Of a stretch of DNA of 9,921 nt, positions 1-7,900 are shown piece by piece. The first letter of the stretch is position 1. The number at the start of each line of letters is the position of its first letter. The notes under the pieces were generated by a model. The model was not told the DNA's origin. It made no database searches and saw only the letters and a list, made by a program, of their open reading frames with translations. Made by a program: the position numbers and the translations under genes. The DNA lies in assembly GCA_007127275.1 (NCBI GenBank), contig SKZP01000128.1, positions 1 to 9,921 of the forward strand, written 5' to 3'. The stretch comes from Planctomycetota bacterium (GTDB lineage: Bacteria > Planctomycetota > UBA8742 > SKZP01).

Positions 1-19
1 AATGTCGCGCGTTTCCCGG

Positions 20-25
20 TACAAT
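20..25 (+). promoter_or_regulatory. Possible -10 box for the histidine kinase gene
   Basis: The hexamer TACAAT differs from the sigma70 consensus TATAAT at one position and lies 62 bases before the kinase ATG. A matching -35 box would fall at or beyond the left window edge, so it cannot be checked. Transcription would begin near position 32, at the start of the palindrome described separately. A single hexamer match is weak evidence. Confidence 0.3.
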
Positions 26-27
26 CC

Positions 28-53
28 TGCCACGTTGTGCCAACGTAACGGCA
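28..53 (+). promoter_or_regulatory. Palindrome/hairpin in the kinase leader
   Basis: ACGTTG (32-37) and CAACGT (41-46) form a perfect inverted repeat around the 3-base loop TGC. TGCC (28-31) and GGCA (50-53) add four outer pairs after a 3-base bulge. The element sits just downstream of the -10-like TACAAT, so it could be an operator half-site pair or a 5'-UTR hairpin. It is not followed by a T-run, which argues against an intrinsic terminator. The structure is seen directly; the function is inference. Confidence 0.4.
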
Positions 54-87
54 GAAACGACGCAAAGGCTTGGGCACCGCAGACGTC

Positions 88-990
88 ATGAACGAACCGT
101 TTGACGACAATGTCGCCGATCCTCGCGGTAACGGTCAGGGCGCCGCGCCCTCGACGGAGCCGGAGAGCGGACGTGTGCCGCCGCCGTTGGCGGGCCGGCC
201 CAACCGCGAGGTTCCGCGCGGCGACCCCTCCCGCCTTGCACAACTCGGTCGCTTGGCCAGCGGACTTGCGCACGAAATCCGCAATCCGCTCTCGACGATG
301 AAACTGAACTTGCAACTGTTGCAAGAAGAGCGACGCGGACTCGAAGATTCGCCGCGCGAACGCAAGACACAACGCAAGCTGCAGACGCTCACCGAAGAGG
401 TGAACCGCCTCGAAAACATCCTCGACGACTTCTTGGCGTTCGCGCGCGGCGCCGAACTGACGTTGGACCTCGTCGACGTCGGCGAATTGATGCAACAGGT
501 CGCGGACTTCGTCGAGCCGGAGCTTACACAACGACGCATTCTGCTGCGCTTCGGCATCATTGGCGGCGAGTTGCCGCGCATCCCTGCCGACGCGGACAAG
601 CTGAAACAGGCCCTGCTCAACCTCGTGATCAACGCACGCCAAGCCATGGAGGCGACGGGCGAGGGGGGAGAGCTGTTCTTGCGCGCCTGGTGTGACGGCG
701 ACGAGGTGATGCTCGAGGTCACGGACACGGGCCCCGGAATTGCCGCGGAGGAGCTCGACCGCATTTTCCACGTATACTACTCGACCAAGCGCGGCGGCAC
801 CGGACTCGGGCTGCCGACGGTGAAGCGGATTGTCGAAGAACACGGCGGTCGGCTGCTGATGCATTCGGAGCCGGGAAAGGGGACGCAATTTATCCTCGCG
901 CTGCCGGTGCGCCGCGACGACGCCGAGGGCCGTCGCCTCGAAGGGAAACGCGACGGCGGCCGGAGCACAATGGGCGACAACGGCTCGTAA
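88..990 (+). CDS. Soluble NtrB-type two-component sensor histidine kinase
   Basis: This 300-residue protein is a histidine kinase, expected to autophosphorylate a histidine from ATP and pass the phosphate to a response regulator. The H-box is AHEIRNPLS with the phosphoacceptor at His62. It is followed by a dimerisation helix ending in DDFLAFAR, as in the HisKA/NtrB class. The ATPase part shows the N-box NLVINARQA (Asn178, Asn182), the G1 box DTGPGI (Asp213) and the G2 box GGTGLGLPTV (from Gly236). All core catalytic residues are present. There is no transmembrane segment and no recognisable PAS, GAF or HAMP domain; the first 50 or so residues are Pro/Gly-rich and look disordered. The protein is therefore probably cytoplasmic and senses through a partner. 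I chose ATG at 88. An in-frame TTG at 70 is possible, but the AAAGG at 64-68 is too close to it and too far from 88, so the start is uncertain. The frame is closed by TAA at 46-48. No response regulator follows. Confidence 0.93.
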   Translation: MNEPFDDNVADPRGNGQGAAPSTEPESGRVPPPLAGRPNREVPRGDPSRLAQLGRLASGLAHEIRNPLSTMKLNLQLLQEERRGLEDSPRERKTQRKLQTLTEEVNRLENILDDFLAFARGAELTLDLVDVGELMQQVADFVEPELTQRRILLRFGIIGGELPRIPADADKLKQALLNLVINARQAMEATGEGGELFLRAWCDGDEVMLEVTDTGPGIAAEELDRIFHVYYSTKRGGTGLGLPTVKRIVEEHGGRLLMHSEPGKGTQFILALPVRRDDAEGRRLEGKRDGGRSTMGDNGS

Positions 991-1021
991 GGCCTCGTCC
1001 CCGTTCAACGTCCCCTTTTTT

Positions 1022-1090
1022 GTTGCTGCGCTCGGCGGCATCCAGTTGCTGCGCCCGGCGGCATCCAGTTGCTGCGCTCGACGGCACTCA
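1022..1090. repeat. Three tandem copies of a 23-bp repeat
   Basis: The unit begins GTTGCTGCGC and ends GGCATCCA. Copies lie at 1022-1044, 1045-1067 and 1068-1090. The second copy differs from the first by one base (T to C), and the third by three bases near its end. Because 23 is not a multiple of three, this is not a coding repeat. It sits just after a T-run following the kinase stop codon. It is a minisatellite-like array of unknown role, possibly a product of replication slippage. Confidence 0.85.
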
Positions 1091-1133
1091 AAGGGAACCC
1101 TGTGGTACCGGGTGTTGCATTGGAGACCTTGAC

Positions 1134-1161
1134 GTGCCGGTGTCTCCTCAACCGGCGGCAC
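1134..1161 (+). repeat. Stem-loop in the intergenic gap
   Basis: CCGGT (1137-1141) pairs with ACCGG (1151-1155) around a 9-base loop. GTGC and GCAC extend the stem across a small bulge. An alternative pairing joins GGAGAC (1122-1127) with GTCTCC (1142-1147), so the two structures would be mutually exclusive. No U-tract follows. It could be an RNA structure or part of a larger repeat element; I cannot assign a function. Confidence 0.35.
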
Positions 1162-1179
1162 ATTGAGATCCGTAGATTT

Positions 1180-1214
1180 AAGCCCACGGGCCGCTGACCG
1201 CAGCTCGTGGGCTT
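1180..1214. repeat. REP-like palindrome (AAGCCCACG...CGTGGGCTT)
   Basis: AAGCCCACG (1180-1188) is perfectly inverted at 1206-1214. Inside, GCTG (1193-1196) pairs with CAGC (1201-1204) around the tetraloop ACCG, giving a strong hairpin of about 35 bases. An outer ATCCG (1168-1172) is matched by CGGAT (1243-1247). It resembles extragenic palindromic repeats that occur in many copies in some bacterial genomes, but copy number cannot be judged from this window. It shares features with the palindrome at 4810-4909. Confidence 0.6.
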
Positions 1215-1426
1215 GCTACCCGTGCGAAACCCAATTGCGACGCGGATTAAACGGCGCTTCTGTTTGACCGTTTCAATGCGTATCAAGCGGTGTTGTCGTA
1301 CAGCCGTTGCGCGGGCGGGGCGGGCTGTCTGTTGCGACCGCCGCGCGAATAGGTACCTTCGTTGCGACAAGTTATGAACCCGTGGTCGTTCACCCGACCG
1401 CGACTGGCGTTCGCACATGCAGTGGC

Positions 1427-1432
1427 AAGGAG
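1427..1432 (+). promoter_or_regulatory. Shine-Dalgarno AAGGAG deciding the peptidase start
   Basis: AAGGAG lies 9 bases before ATG 1442. It abuts the in-frame ATG at 1433 with no spacing, and it is far from ATG 1487 and TTG 1307. It therefore favours 1442 as the start. Confidence 0.7.
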
Positions 1433-1441
1433 ATGGCATCC

Positions 1442-4400
1442 ATGACTCGCACCCTCGCTCTCGTTCCCGACTTGAGTTCGCACCGAATGTTGATTCGCGG
1501 CACCTTCACTTGCGTACTGCTTGCGCTGCTGTTTGCCACGCCCGTGCTTGCCGAGCCAAGTGCGCAACCCGGCGACGGCACCGCGGCTGACGAGGCCGAA
1601 GATCTCCCCGAAGGGGCGACGGTGCTGCGCAACATTCGACACCCGCACCTTGCGCCGGACGGCTCGCAGATTGCCTTTACCCAGGGCGGCCATATCTGGC
1701 AAACCGAAGGCAGCGGCGGCGAAGCGCGACGGCTGACGCGTCACGAGGCGGACGACACCACACCGCTGTACTCCCCCGACTCGCAGACGCTCGCCTTCGC
1801 GTCGAACCGCGACGGCGCCTACAACGTCTACCTGATCCCTGCCCGCGGCGGGGCTCCGCGCCAGTTGACCTTTACGTCGAGCACGGACTATCCCATGGCC
1901 TGGATGCCGGACGGCGAGGCGCTGATCATCATGTCGACCCGCTCGCTGAGCATTGAGTTGTGGCGGTTGCCAATCAACGGCGGCACGCCGACGCGGCTTA
2001 CGGGCTTCGGCGCCTATCACGGCCACGTCTGCAGCGACGGCGAGCGGCTGGTTTACTCCATGTCCCGTGGCATCGCCGATCCGTGGCAACGCCGCTACCA
2101 GGGCAGCGCCGCGTACGACGTTTACATACAACCGCTTGCCGAGGGCAAGCAGGCCATCCCGACGCGACTGACCGAGTCGCGCTACAACGTCTTCAATCCG
2201 CACATTACCGCTTGCGGCGAGTACGTCCTGTACCGCGCCGAGGCGGACGGCCAGTTCAATCTTTACCGCCAGGCGTTGCCCGCGGCCACAGCGGAGGGCG
2301 AGGGCAACGGCGACGGCGAGGAAGAGGACGCGCCAGCGCCTGAACAACTCACGTTCTTCGAAACGCACGACGGCATTGAGTCGATGCGCTACACGCCAGA
2401 ACAGGATGCGGTGGCCTTTGCGCGGGAATTCGAGTTGTATCTGCTACCCATGGCAACCGCCGAGATTGCCGAGTCCGAAGAGGACGAGCACGCCTTCGAG
2501 CCGGAGCGCCTCGTGGTCTACGCACTCGAGGACGACACGCAGGAGTCGATGCGGCGGCGCATTGTCGACAAGGGGCTGCAGCAGGCCGACGCGAACGACG
2601 AGCGCATTGTCTTCTCGCTGGAAGGGGACATCTGGTCCATGCCGGTCAACGGAGGCCGTGCCGAGCGACTCTTCGGCTCGGAGCACCTCGATCAGTGGCC
2701 GCGGCTCGGCCCGGACGGCGTGCGCATTGCCTACTTCCGACAAAGCGGTGATACGTCGAATATCTTCGTGCACGACCTGCGCACCAACGAGTCGACGCAA
2801 ATCACCGACTCGCAAGAGGGGGACTTCTACCACGACTTTTCGCCCGAAGGGGACGCCATTGTCTTTGCCAGCGACCGCGGGGGGCAGCGCGACATCTTCC
2901 TCGTCGAGCTGGAAGACCCCACGCAAGTGACGCAACTCACCGACAGCCCGGGCTCCGACGACGACCCGACGTTCACGCCGTGCGGCGAATACATTGTCTT
3001 CGACTCCGCGCGCAGCCAAGGGCAACAGGGCATCTGGATCATGGAGCGAGACGGCTCGAATCCGCGTGAGCTTTTCAACAGCGCGCGGTACGAACAGGTG
3101 CCGCGGATCTCTCCCGACGGACGCTTCGTCGTCTTCGAATCCATTGACATGAATACGCAGGGGCAGTTGCCGGAGATTCGCTTCGGATCACTCGACGGCG
3201 GAGCCACCATGTCGCTCGGCCAGGGGCGCTTGCCGCTGTTCTCCGGTGACGGCCGCTACGTGATGTTCGAGTCGGAGGGCGAGTTGATGCGCGTCGAGAC
3301 GCCGGAGCGCGTGGTGACGCCGGAGCGCGTCCCCATGCTCGCCCAGATCGAGCGCCCGTTGAGCGAGCACTACCGCAACCTGTTCCTCGAGGCGTGGAGC
3401 GCGCTGCGTGCGGGCTTTTATGACGAGCAGATGCACGGCGTCGACTGGGACTCGGTGCGTGAGCGTTACTTGCCGCTGGTGGAGCAGTGCCGCACCGACG
3501 CCGAGTTCAGCATTCTGATGAACCGCGCGCTCGGCGAACTCGGCGCCTCGCACATGGGCTACATGCGCCCGCGACCGAATCCGAATCCGGACTCACAATT
3601 GCGCTACCTCGGCGGCGAGCTTCGTCTCGTGCACACGCCGCGCGGCTTCGCAATGCGCGTCAAGGAAACGCTGCGTAACGGACCGCTCGACCAGGCGTGG
3701 GTGCGTCCAGGGGATCACATCTTCGCCGTCAACGGCACGCGCTTGCGCCCCGACGTGAATTTCTTCCGCTTGCTTACCGGCGAGCGCGACGTCACTCTCC
3801 TCGTCAGCACCGGCGAAGAGTGGGACCGTGCCCGTCGCGTCGAGGTGGAGCTTGCCAGCGCCCAACAGCGCCAGGCGCTCGAGCAACACGAATGGGAGCG
3901 GCGCAACATGCGCCTCGTCGCCAGCCAAAGCCGCAACCGCGTCGGCTACGTGCACCTAAGCGGAATGAACCCGCAAAACCTGAGCAAGATCACTCGCTGG
4001 ATCCAAACCGTCGGCAACCGCCACGACGCACTCGTGCTGGACGTGCGCAACAACGGCGGCGGCAACATCCACAACCAACTGATGGACATCTTCACCCGCG
4101 AAACCCGCGGCGTGATGCATCCGCGCGGTGGCCGCCAGGTGCCGACGCCACAGGTAACGTGGAACAAGCCGGTGATTGTGCTCGTCAACGAGCGCAGCTT
4201 CAGCGACGCCGAGGTCTTTCCGCACATGTTCCAGCAAGCCGGCCGCGGCCTTGTTGTGGGCACGGAAACCCCCGGCGGGGTAATTGGCACGCGCAACATC
4301 CAGCTTCGCGACGGCTCGCAGTTGCGCATTCCCATGGTGGGCTTCTTCAGCGTCGACGGGCACAACCTCGAAGGCCACGGCGTGCAACCCGACGTCGTCG

Positions 4401-4789
4401 TGGTGAAAACGCTCGAAGACGTCGCCAACGACCGCGATCCCCAGCTCGAGCGGGCCGTGCAACTGGTACTCGCGGAACTCGAAGAGGAGGCCGCCGAGGA
4501 CGAGGAGGCCGAAGCCGACGACGCCGAGGCGCGGCCGGACGACGAGAACGACGCCGAGGAAAACGACGAGGCCGACGACGCGGCACGCCCCGACGAGGAC
4601 GAGGACACCGAGGAGGACGACGCCGAGGAGGGCAACGGCACGCCAGAAGCCGAGAACGGCAACGGCGAGAACGGCAACGGCGAGAGCGACGAGCGTGAAG
4701 AAGACGCTGGCGACGACAGCGACGAGGAAGAGGACGAGCCGCAAGAAGAGTCAAACGGCGACGAGCCGCAAGGCGATGACGACGAGTAG
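1442..4789 (+). CDS. Secreted tricorn-like S41 peptidase with beta-propellers, PDZ domain and acidic tail
   Basis: This 1115-residue protein is built like tricorn protease (peptidase family S41B). A signal peptide is visible, with hydrophobic stretch CVLLALLFATPVLA and probable cleavage after Ala37, so it should be exported. TolB/PD40-type propeller blades (APDGSQIAF, SPDSQTLAF, SPEGDAIVF and others) fill roughly residues 60-630 and probably form two propellers. They are followed by the C1 helical region (about 635-720), a PDZ domain (about 723-791) and the C2 catalytic core. The catalytic tetrad of the family is visible: Ser703-His704 (GASHMGY), nucleophile Ser921 with Asp922 (RSFSDAEVF), and Glu977 (LEGHGVQPD). 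VRNNGGG and ETPGGVIGT are also typical of S41 enzymes. It probably degrades peptides or proteins outside the cytoplasm. Residues about 1014-1115 are almost entirely Glu, Asp, Asn, Gly and Ala, a low-complexity acidic tail not needed for the catalytic fold. ATG 1487 would give a shorter classic signal peptide but has no ribosome binding site. The gene is convergent with the helicase gene. Confidence 0.92.
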   Translation: MTRTLALVPDLSSHRMLIRGTFTCVLLALLFATPVLAEPSAQPGDGTAADEAEDLPEGATVLRNIRHPHLAPDGSQIAFTQGGHIWQTEGSGGEARRLTRHEADDTTPLYSPDSQTLAFASNRDGAYNVYLIPARGGAPRQLTFTSSTDYPMAWMPDGEALIIMSTRSLSIELWRLPINGGTPTRLTGFGAYHGHVCSDGERLVYSMSRGIADPWQRRYQGSAAYDVYIQPLAEGKQAIPTRLTESRYNVFNPHITACGEYVLYRAEADGQFNLYRQALPAATAEGEGNGDGEEEDAPAPEQLTFFETHDGIESMRYTPEQDAVAFAREFELYLLPMATAEIAESEEDEHAFEPERLVVYALEDDTQESMRRRIVDKGLQQADANDERIVFSLEGDIWSMPVNGGRAERLFGSEHLDQWPRLGPDGVRIAYFRQSGDTSNIFVHDLRTNESTQITDSQEGDFYHDFSPEGDAIVFASDRGGQRDIFLVELEDPTQVTQLTDSPGSDDDPTFTPCGEYIVFDSARSQGQQGIWIMERDGSNPRELFNSARYEQVPRISPDGRFVVFESIDMNTQGQLPEIRFGSLDGGATMSLGQGRLPLFSGDGRYVMFESEGELMRVETPERVVTPERVPMLAQIERPLSEHYRNLFLEAWSALRAGFYDEQMHGVDWDSVRERYLPLVEQCRTDAEFSILMNRALGELGASHMGYMRPRPNPNPDSQLRYLGGELRLVHTPRGFAMRVKETLRNGPLDQAWVRPGDHIFAVNGTRLRPDVNFFRLLTGERDVTLLVSTGEEWDRARRVEVELASAQQRQALEQHEWERRNMRLVASQSRNRVGYVHLSGMNPQNLSKITRWIQTVGNRHDALVLDVRNNGGGNIHNQLMDIFTRETRGVMHPRGGRQVPTPQVTWNKPVIVLVNERSFSDAEVFPHMFQQAGRGLVVGTETPGGVIGTRNIQLRDGSQLRIPMVGFFSVDGHNLEGHGVQPDVVVVKTLEDVANDRDPQLERAVQLVLAELEEEAAEDEEAEADDAEARPDDENDAEENDEADDAARPDEDEDTEEDDAEEGNGTPEAENGNGENGNGESDEREEDAGDDSDEEEDEPQEESNGDEPQGDDDE

Positions 4790-4809
4790 GACGGTACGTT
4801 ACGTCCCCG

Positions 4810-4909
4810 GATCTGCGGGTAAGTCACGAGTGTAGCCGCGATGCAGTGCCGAGTGCGGAATGTGCGTGCTCGGCGACGCCTCGCGGCTACCCGTCGTTTG
4901 CCGCAGATC
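4810..4909. repeat. Nested ~100-bp palindrome between convergent genes
   Basis: Three nested inverted pairs are visible: GATCTGCGG (4810-4818) with CCGCAGATC (4901-4909); TAGCCGCGA (4833-4841) with TCGCGGCTA (4881-4889); and GCCGAG (4848-4853) with CTCGGC (4869-4874). Together they could fold almost the whole gap between the two stop codons into one long imperfect hairpin. It is placed where a bidirectional terminator would sit, but there is no clear T-run on either side. It may instead be a mobile REP/MITE-like element. The pairing is seen directly; the role is inferred. Confidence 0.7.
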
Positions 4910-4927
4910 TCGGTATGTAACCACGGC

Positions 4928-7900
4928 TCACATGACTCGGGGCTCGAAGGTGCGCGCGCAGCCGGTGTGCCCCAATTGCCGGCACGTACGGCACGGCTCT
5001 CGGCGCGGCTCGTAGTCGCCGTGGGCAAGGCAGCGCAGCGCCTCGGTGGCGTCGCGGCGCAGTGCGGAGAGCGCTTCCGCGTCAAAGGTGTGCCAGGCCA
5101 CGCGGTCGTGTCGCAAGAACGCGAGCGCGGCGCGCACCTGGTGGACGCCGTAGCGCGCCGCGACCCCAAGGGCGTAGAGGCCGAGCTGGCCGAGATACTC
5201 GGCAAGTGCGCGCTGGAGGTCCGCCTCGGTCGACACATGAGTCGTTTTGTAGTCGACCACCGTCACCTCGCCGTTCGCGTTGCGGTAACAAAGGTCAATG
5301 GCGCCAACCACCGCTCCGGCATCTTCGGCGAGCTCCAGCGTGAACGGGGCCTCCTGTTCCACGGCGGTGGCGTCGCGCATCTCTTCGACAATCTCGCTTT
5401 GCCAGAAGCCCTCAATCATTTCGCGCACCTCCGGACGCTGCGTGCTCGGCACGCCGGCACGCTGCAGCGCCTGCGCGAGATGCTCGCCGGGGCCCTCGCC
5501 GCGTTGCAGCCCGGGCAGCAAACGACCGAGACGCATCAATTCGAGCGTGCGGTGCAGGAACGAGCCAATGTCGCGGCCGCGCAACTCGCCGTCGAATTCG
5601 TTCGGATCCGGCGGCGACTCGCCGAGTGCATTTTCCGCGTCGAGGCTCAAGGAATGAAAGGCCGGTGCGGGCTCCAGTGGCGGTTCTTGCTCGTCGGGCG
5701 CGGCGTCACCGTACAGGGGAAGCAAGCCTTGCCGCATTAACGTGAAGTCGTCGAGGCCAAGGACGTGGGTGATGTAGTAACGCAACGGACAGTTCAGGTA
5801 CGTTGCCAGCGCCGTGGCGGTGATCACCGGCGGCTTCGGTGGCGCAAGCTGTGGTTTGGCGAGCAGCCGCTCGGCGTGTTCAAGGACGCGGGCGCGGTAG
5901 GCCGGCGCGTCGTTGCCGAGTCGCTCGCGCGGCCAGGACAACGGCACGTTCGCGGCAAGCTCCTCGCCGACAAAGTCCGCAAGCCTGCGAATGGGCGCAC
6001 GCTCGGGAGGTGCCGGCACATCCTCCCACTTGCGAATCACCACGCGACGCTCCTCGTCGACACGCAGCGAGAGCACCTGTGCCCCGGTGCTTTGCCGTTG
6101 CTGCTCGGCGTTCGGTTTGTCTACCGCGTCCGTTGCTCGCGCGTCGTTCGCCTCGGGCGGCGGCTCCGTGGTGACCTCGGGGGGCGGCGGCTCCGTGGCG
6201 CTCGCCACGAGCGGGTCCGCGTCGTCACGGGCATCCTGGCACTCGCGTTCGAGGTAGCGACGTAGCCACTGGGCCGGGCTCTTTGCGTCGTCATACGGCG
6301 GCGGCGGAGCCTGGTGGTCGCATGCGCCGGAGAGGTAGAGGAACTCGCGGGCTCGCGTGCAGGCGACGTAAAGCAAACGCTTCGCTTCGTCGCGCTCCGC
6401 GTCCAGTTGGTCGTGGCGCTGAATTTCGTAGGCGAGCGTCTCTTCCGTGCCTTCCCCGGGGTTGCGCACCAGTTGCGCCACGCAACCGAACTCCCTCGAG
6501 GGATGCCAGATATTCGACATCCATCGCCCCTGCTCGTCACGGTTGGGCACGAAGGGGTTGAACTCCCGCCCCAGGTCGGGGACGAACACCGCCGGAAACT
6601 CGAGCCCCTTGGCGGCATGCACCGTCATGATGCGCACCGCGTCCGACAGCCCCTCGCCCGGCTCCGCCGCCGGCGGCGCATCTTCCTCGGGCGCCTCGGT
6701 CGCGCGGCACTCTTCGAGCGCCTCAACGAAACTCGCGAGCATGTTGCGCCCGCCCTCTCCCTCGACGGCCGGCGCCACATCCGGCTCCCCTGCGTTTGCG
6801 TCAAACTCGCGCGAAAGCTGCAACAGCTTGTCCACGTTGGAGAGTGCCTGCGCCGGCTGCGGCTGTGCCTGCAAGGTGGTACGCAAATCCGTCTCGTCAA
6901 TCCAGGCGGCGAGCACCTCTGCTGTGGAAAGTGTGGCCCGCCTCGCGGTAATGCGCCGGTAGGCCTCGCGGAAGCGCTGCAAGCGCGCACGGTCGGCCTC
7001 GCTCAAACGCTCCGCAAGCATCTCCTCCGGCAACTGGAGCGCCTCGAACAGCAGCCGCTTGCGCTTACGTATCCCGCGCACCGGCAACTCCTCGACTGGG
7101 TCCGGCCGCAGTTTCTCCGCAAGCTCGTCTTCCGCGTCCGTATTGGCATCCTCGGTTTGCCGCGCCGCCCACGCTACCTCAACGTCCGGGCCGAGCGCCT
7201 TGGAGAGCCAGAACAGCGCGTCGTCGCTCAAGCCGACCAGCGGCGAGCGCCACACCGCGGCAAGCTTGATGTCCTGACGTGGATTGACCGTGATGGAAAG
7301 TGCATTGACGAGGTCCATCACCTCACGCCGAGTGTGAAAGCCGCGACCACCGAGCGAGATATACGGGACGCGGTAGCTCTCGAGCATCACCTCGAAGGTG
7401 TCGAGGTAGGTGCGGGTGCCGAGTAACACTGCGACGTCGCCGTAGCGTAGCCGGCGGTACCGCTGCGTATCCGGGTCGAAGATCTGCGGCCGCTGCCGCT
7501 CGACAAGGTGTACAATGCGCCGCGAGATTCGCTCTGCTTCAAGCGAAACGACTTGCTGCCGTTTCAGGGCCTGCCCTTTTTCTCGCCGGCGCTCGTCCGT
7601 CGGGTCGAACAAGAACGCTTCGACGCGCGGCCCCGGCATGCCATGCTCAAGGACCGCCTCCGGCGACTGCGCCGCCTGCATCAGCTGGCCTGCGCGCTTT
7701 GCCTCGGGTGCACCCTGCACCTCGCCGCCTGCTTGCCCCACCGTCTCCGTTGCGGCGAGCAACCCGCCACGGTACGCCTCGTCAACCAGGTCGCGGCCTG
7801 GCACAAGCGGATTCGCGCTCAAGTCCGTGTCGCGCTGCTGCCAAATGGCACGGAAGAGCCCGTCCACAAACGAGAGCACCGGCGGCACGGAGCGAAAGTT

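Larger units (their letters stand above)
991..1441. other. Non-coding gap between kinase and peptidase genes
   Basis: I see no convincing gene in these 451 bases. They contain a T-run at 1016-1021 after the kinase stop, a triple 23-bp tandem repeat (1022-1090), a hairpin at 1134-1161, a REP-like palindrome at 1180-1214, and the peptidase ribosome binding site at 1427-1432. The peptidase reading frame is open upstream to an in-frame TTG at 1307. That extension has no signal-peptide or family-like sequence and is unlikely to be translated. The octamer GTTGCGAC occurs twice, 30 bases apart (1331-1338 and 1361-1368). I could not find a convincing -35/-10 pair for the peptidase gene. Confidence 0.6.

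Noticed and set aside
979..1021. Possible rho-independent terminator after the kinase (AACGG/CCGTT followed by six T)
   Set aside because: The stem is only 5 bp, overlaps the end of the coding sequence and is 10 bases away from the T-run, so it does not have terminator geometry.
1022..1090. CRISPR array
   Set aside because: The three 23-bp units are directly abutting with no spacers, so this is a tandem repeat and not a repeat-spacer array.
1264..1286. Promoter TTGACC...TATCAA upstream of the peptidase
   Set aside because: The spacer is only 11 bases, too short for sigma70-type recognition.
1307..1441. N-terminal extension of the peptidase from an in-frame TTG at 1307
   Set aside because: The extension would bury the signal peptide 45 residues deeper, has no ribosome binding site, and the AAGGAG at 1427-1432 points to ATG 1442.
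1283..2368. Long open frame on the - strand (361 codons) opposite the start of the peptidase gene
   Set aside because: It overlaps the signal peptide and propeller region of a well-supported gene, shows Arg/Ala/Val-rich composition typical of an antisense shadow in GC-rich DNA, and has no recognisable motif.
3946..5238. Long - strand open frame (430 codons) over the acidic tail region
   Set aside because: Its Ser-rich middle is just the antisense reading of Glu/Asp codons in the peptidase tail, and it also runs into the helicase gene. No domain is visible.
6314..7426. Long + strand open frame (370 codons) inside the helicase gene
   Set aside because: It lies opposite essential helicase motifs, has Arg/Leu/His-rich shadow composition and no family signature.
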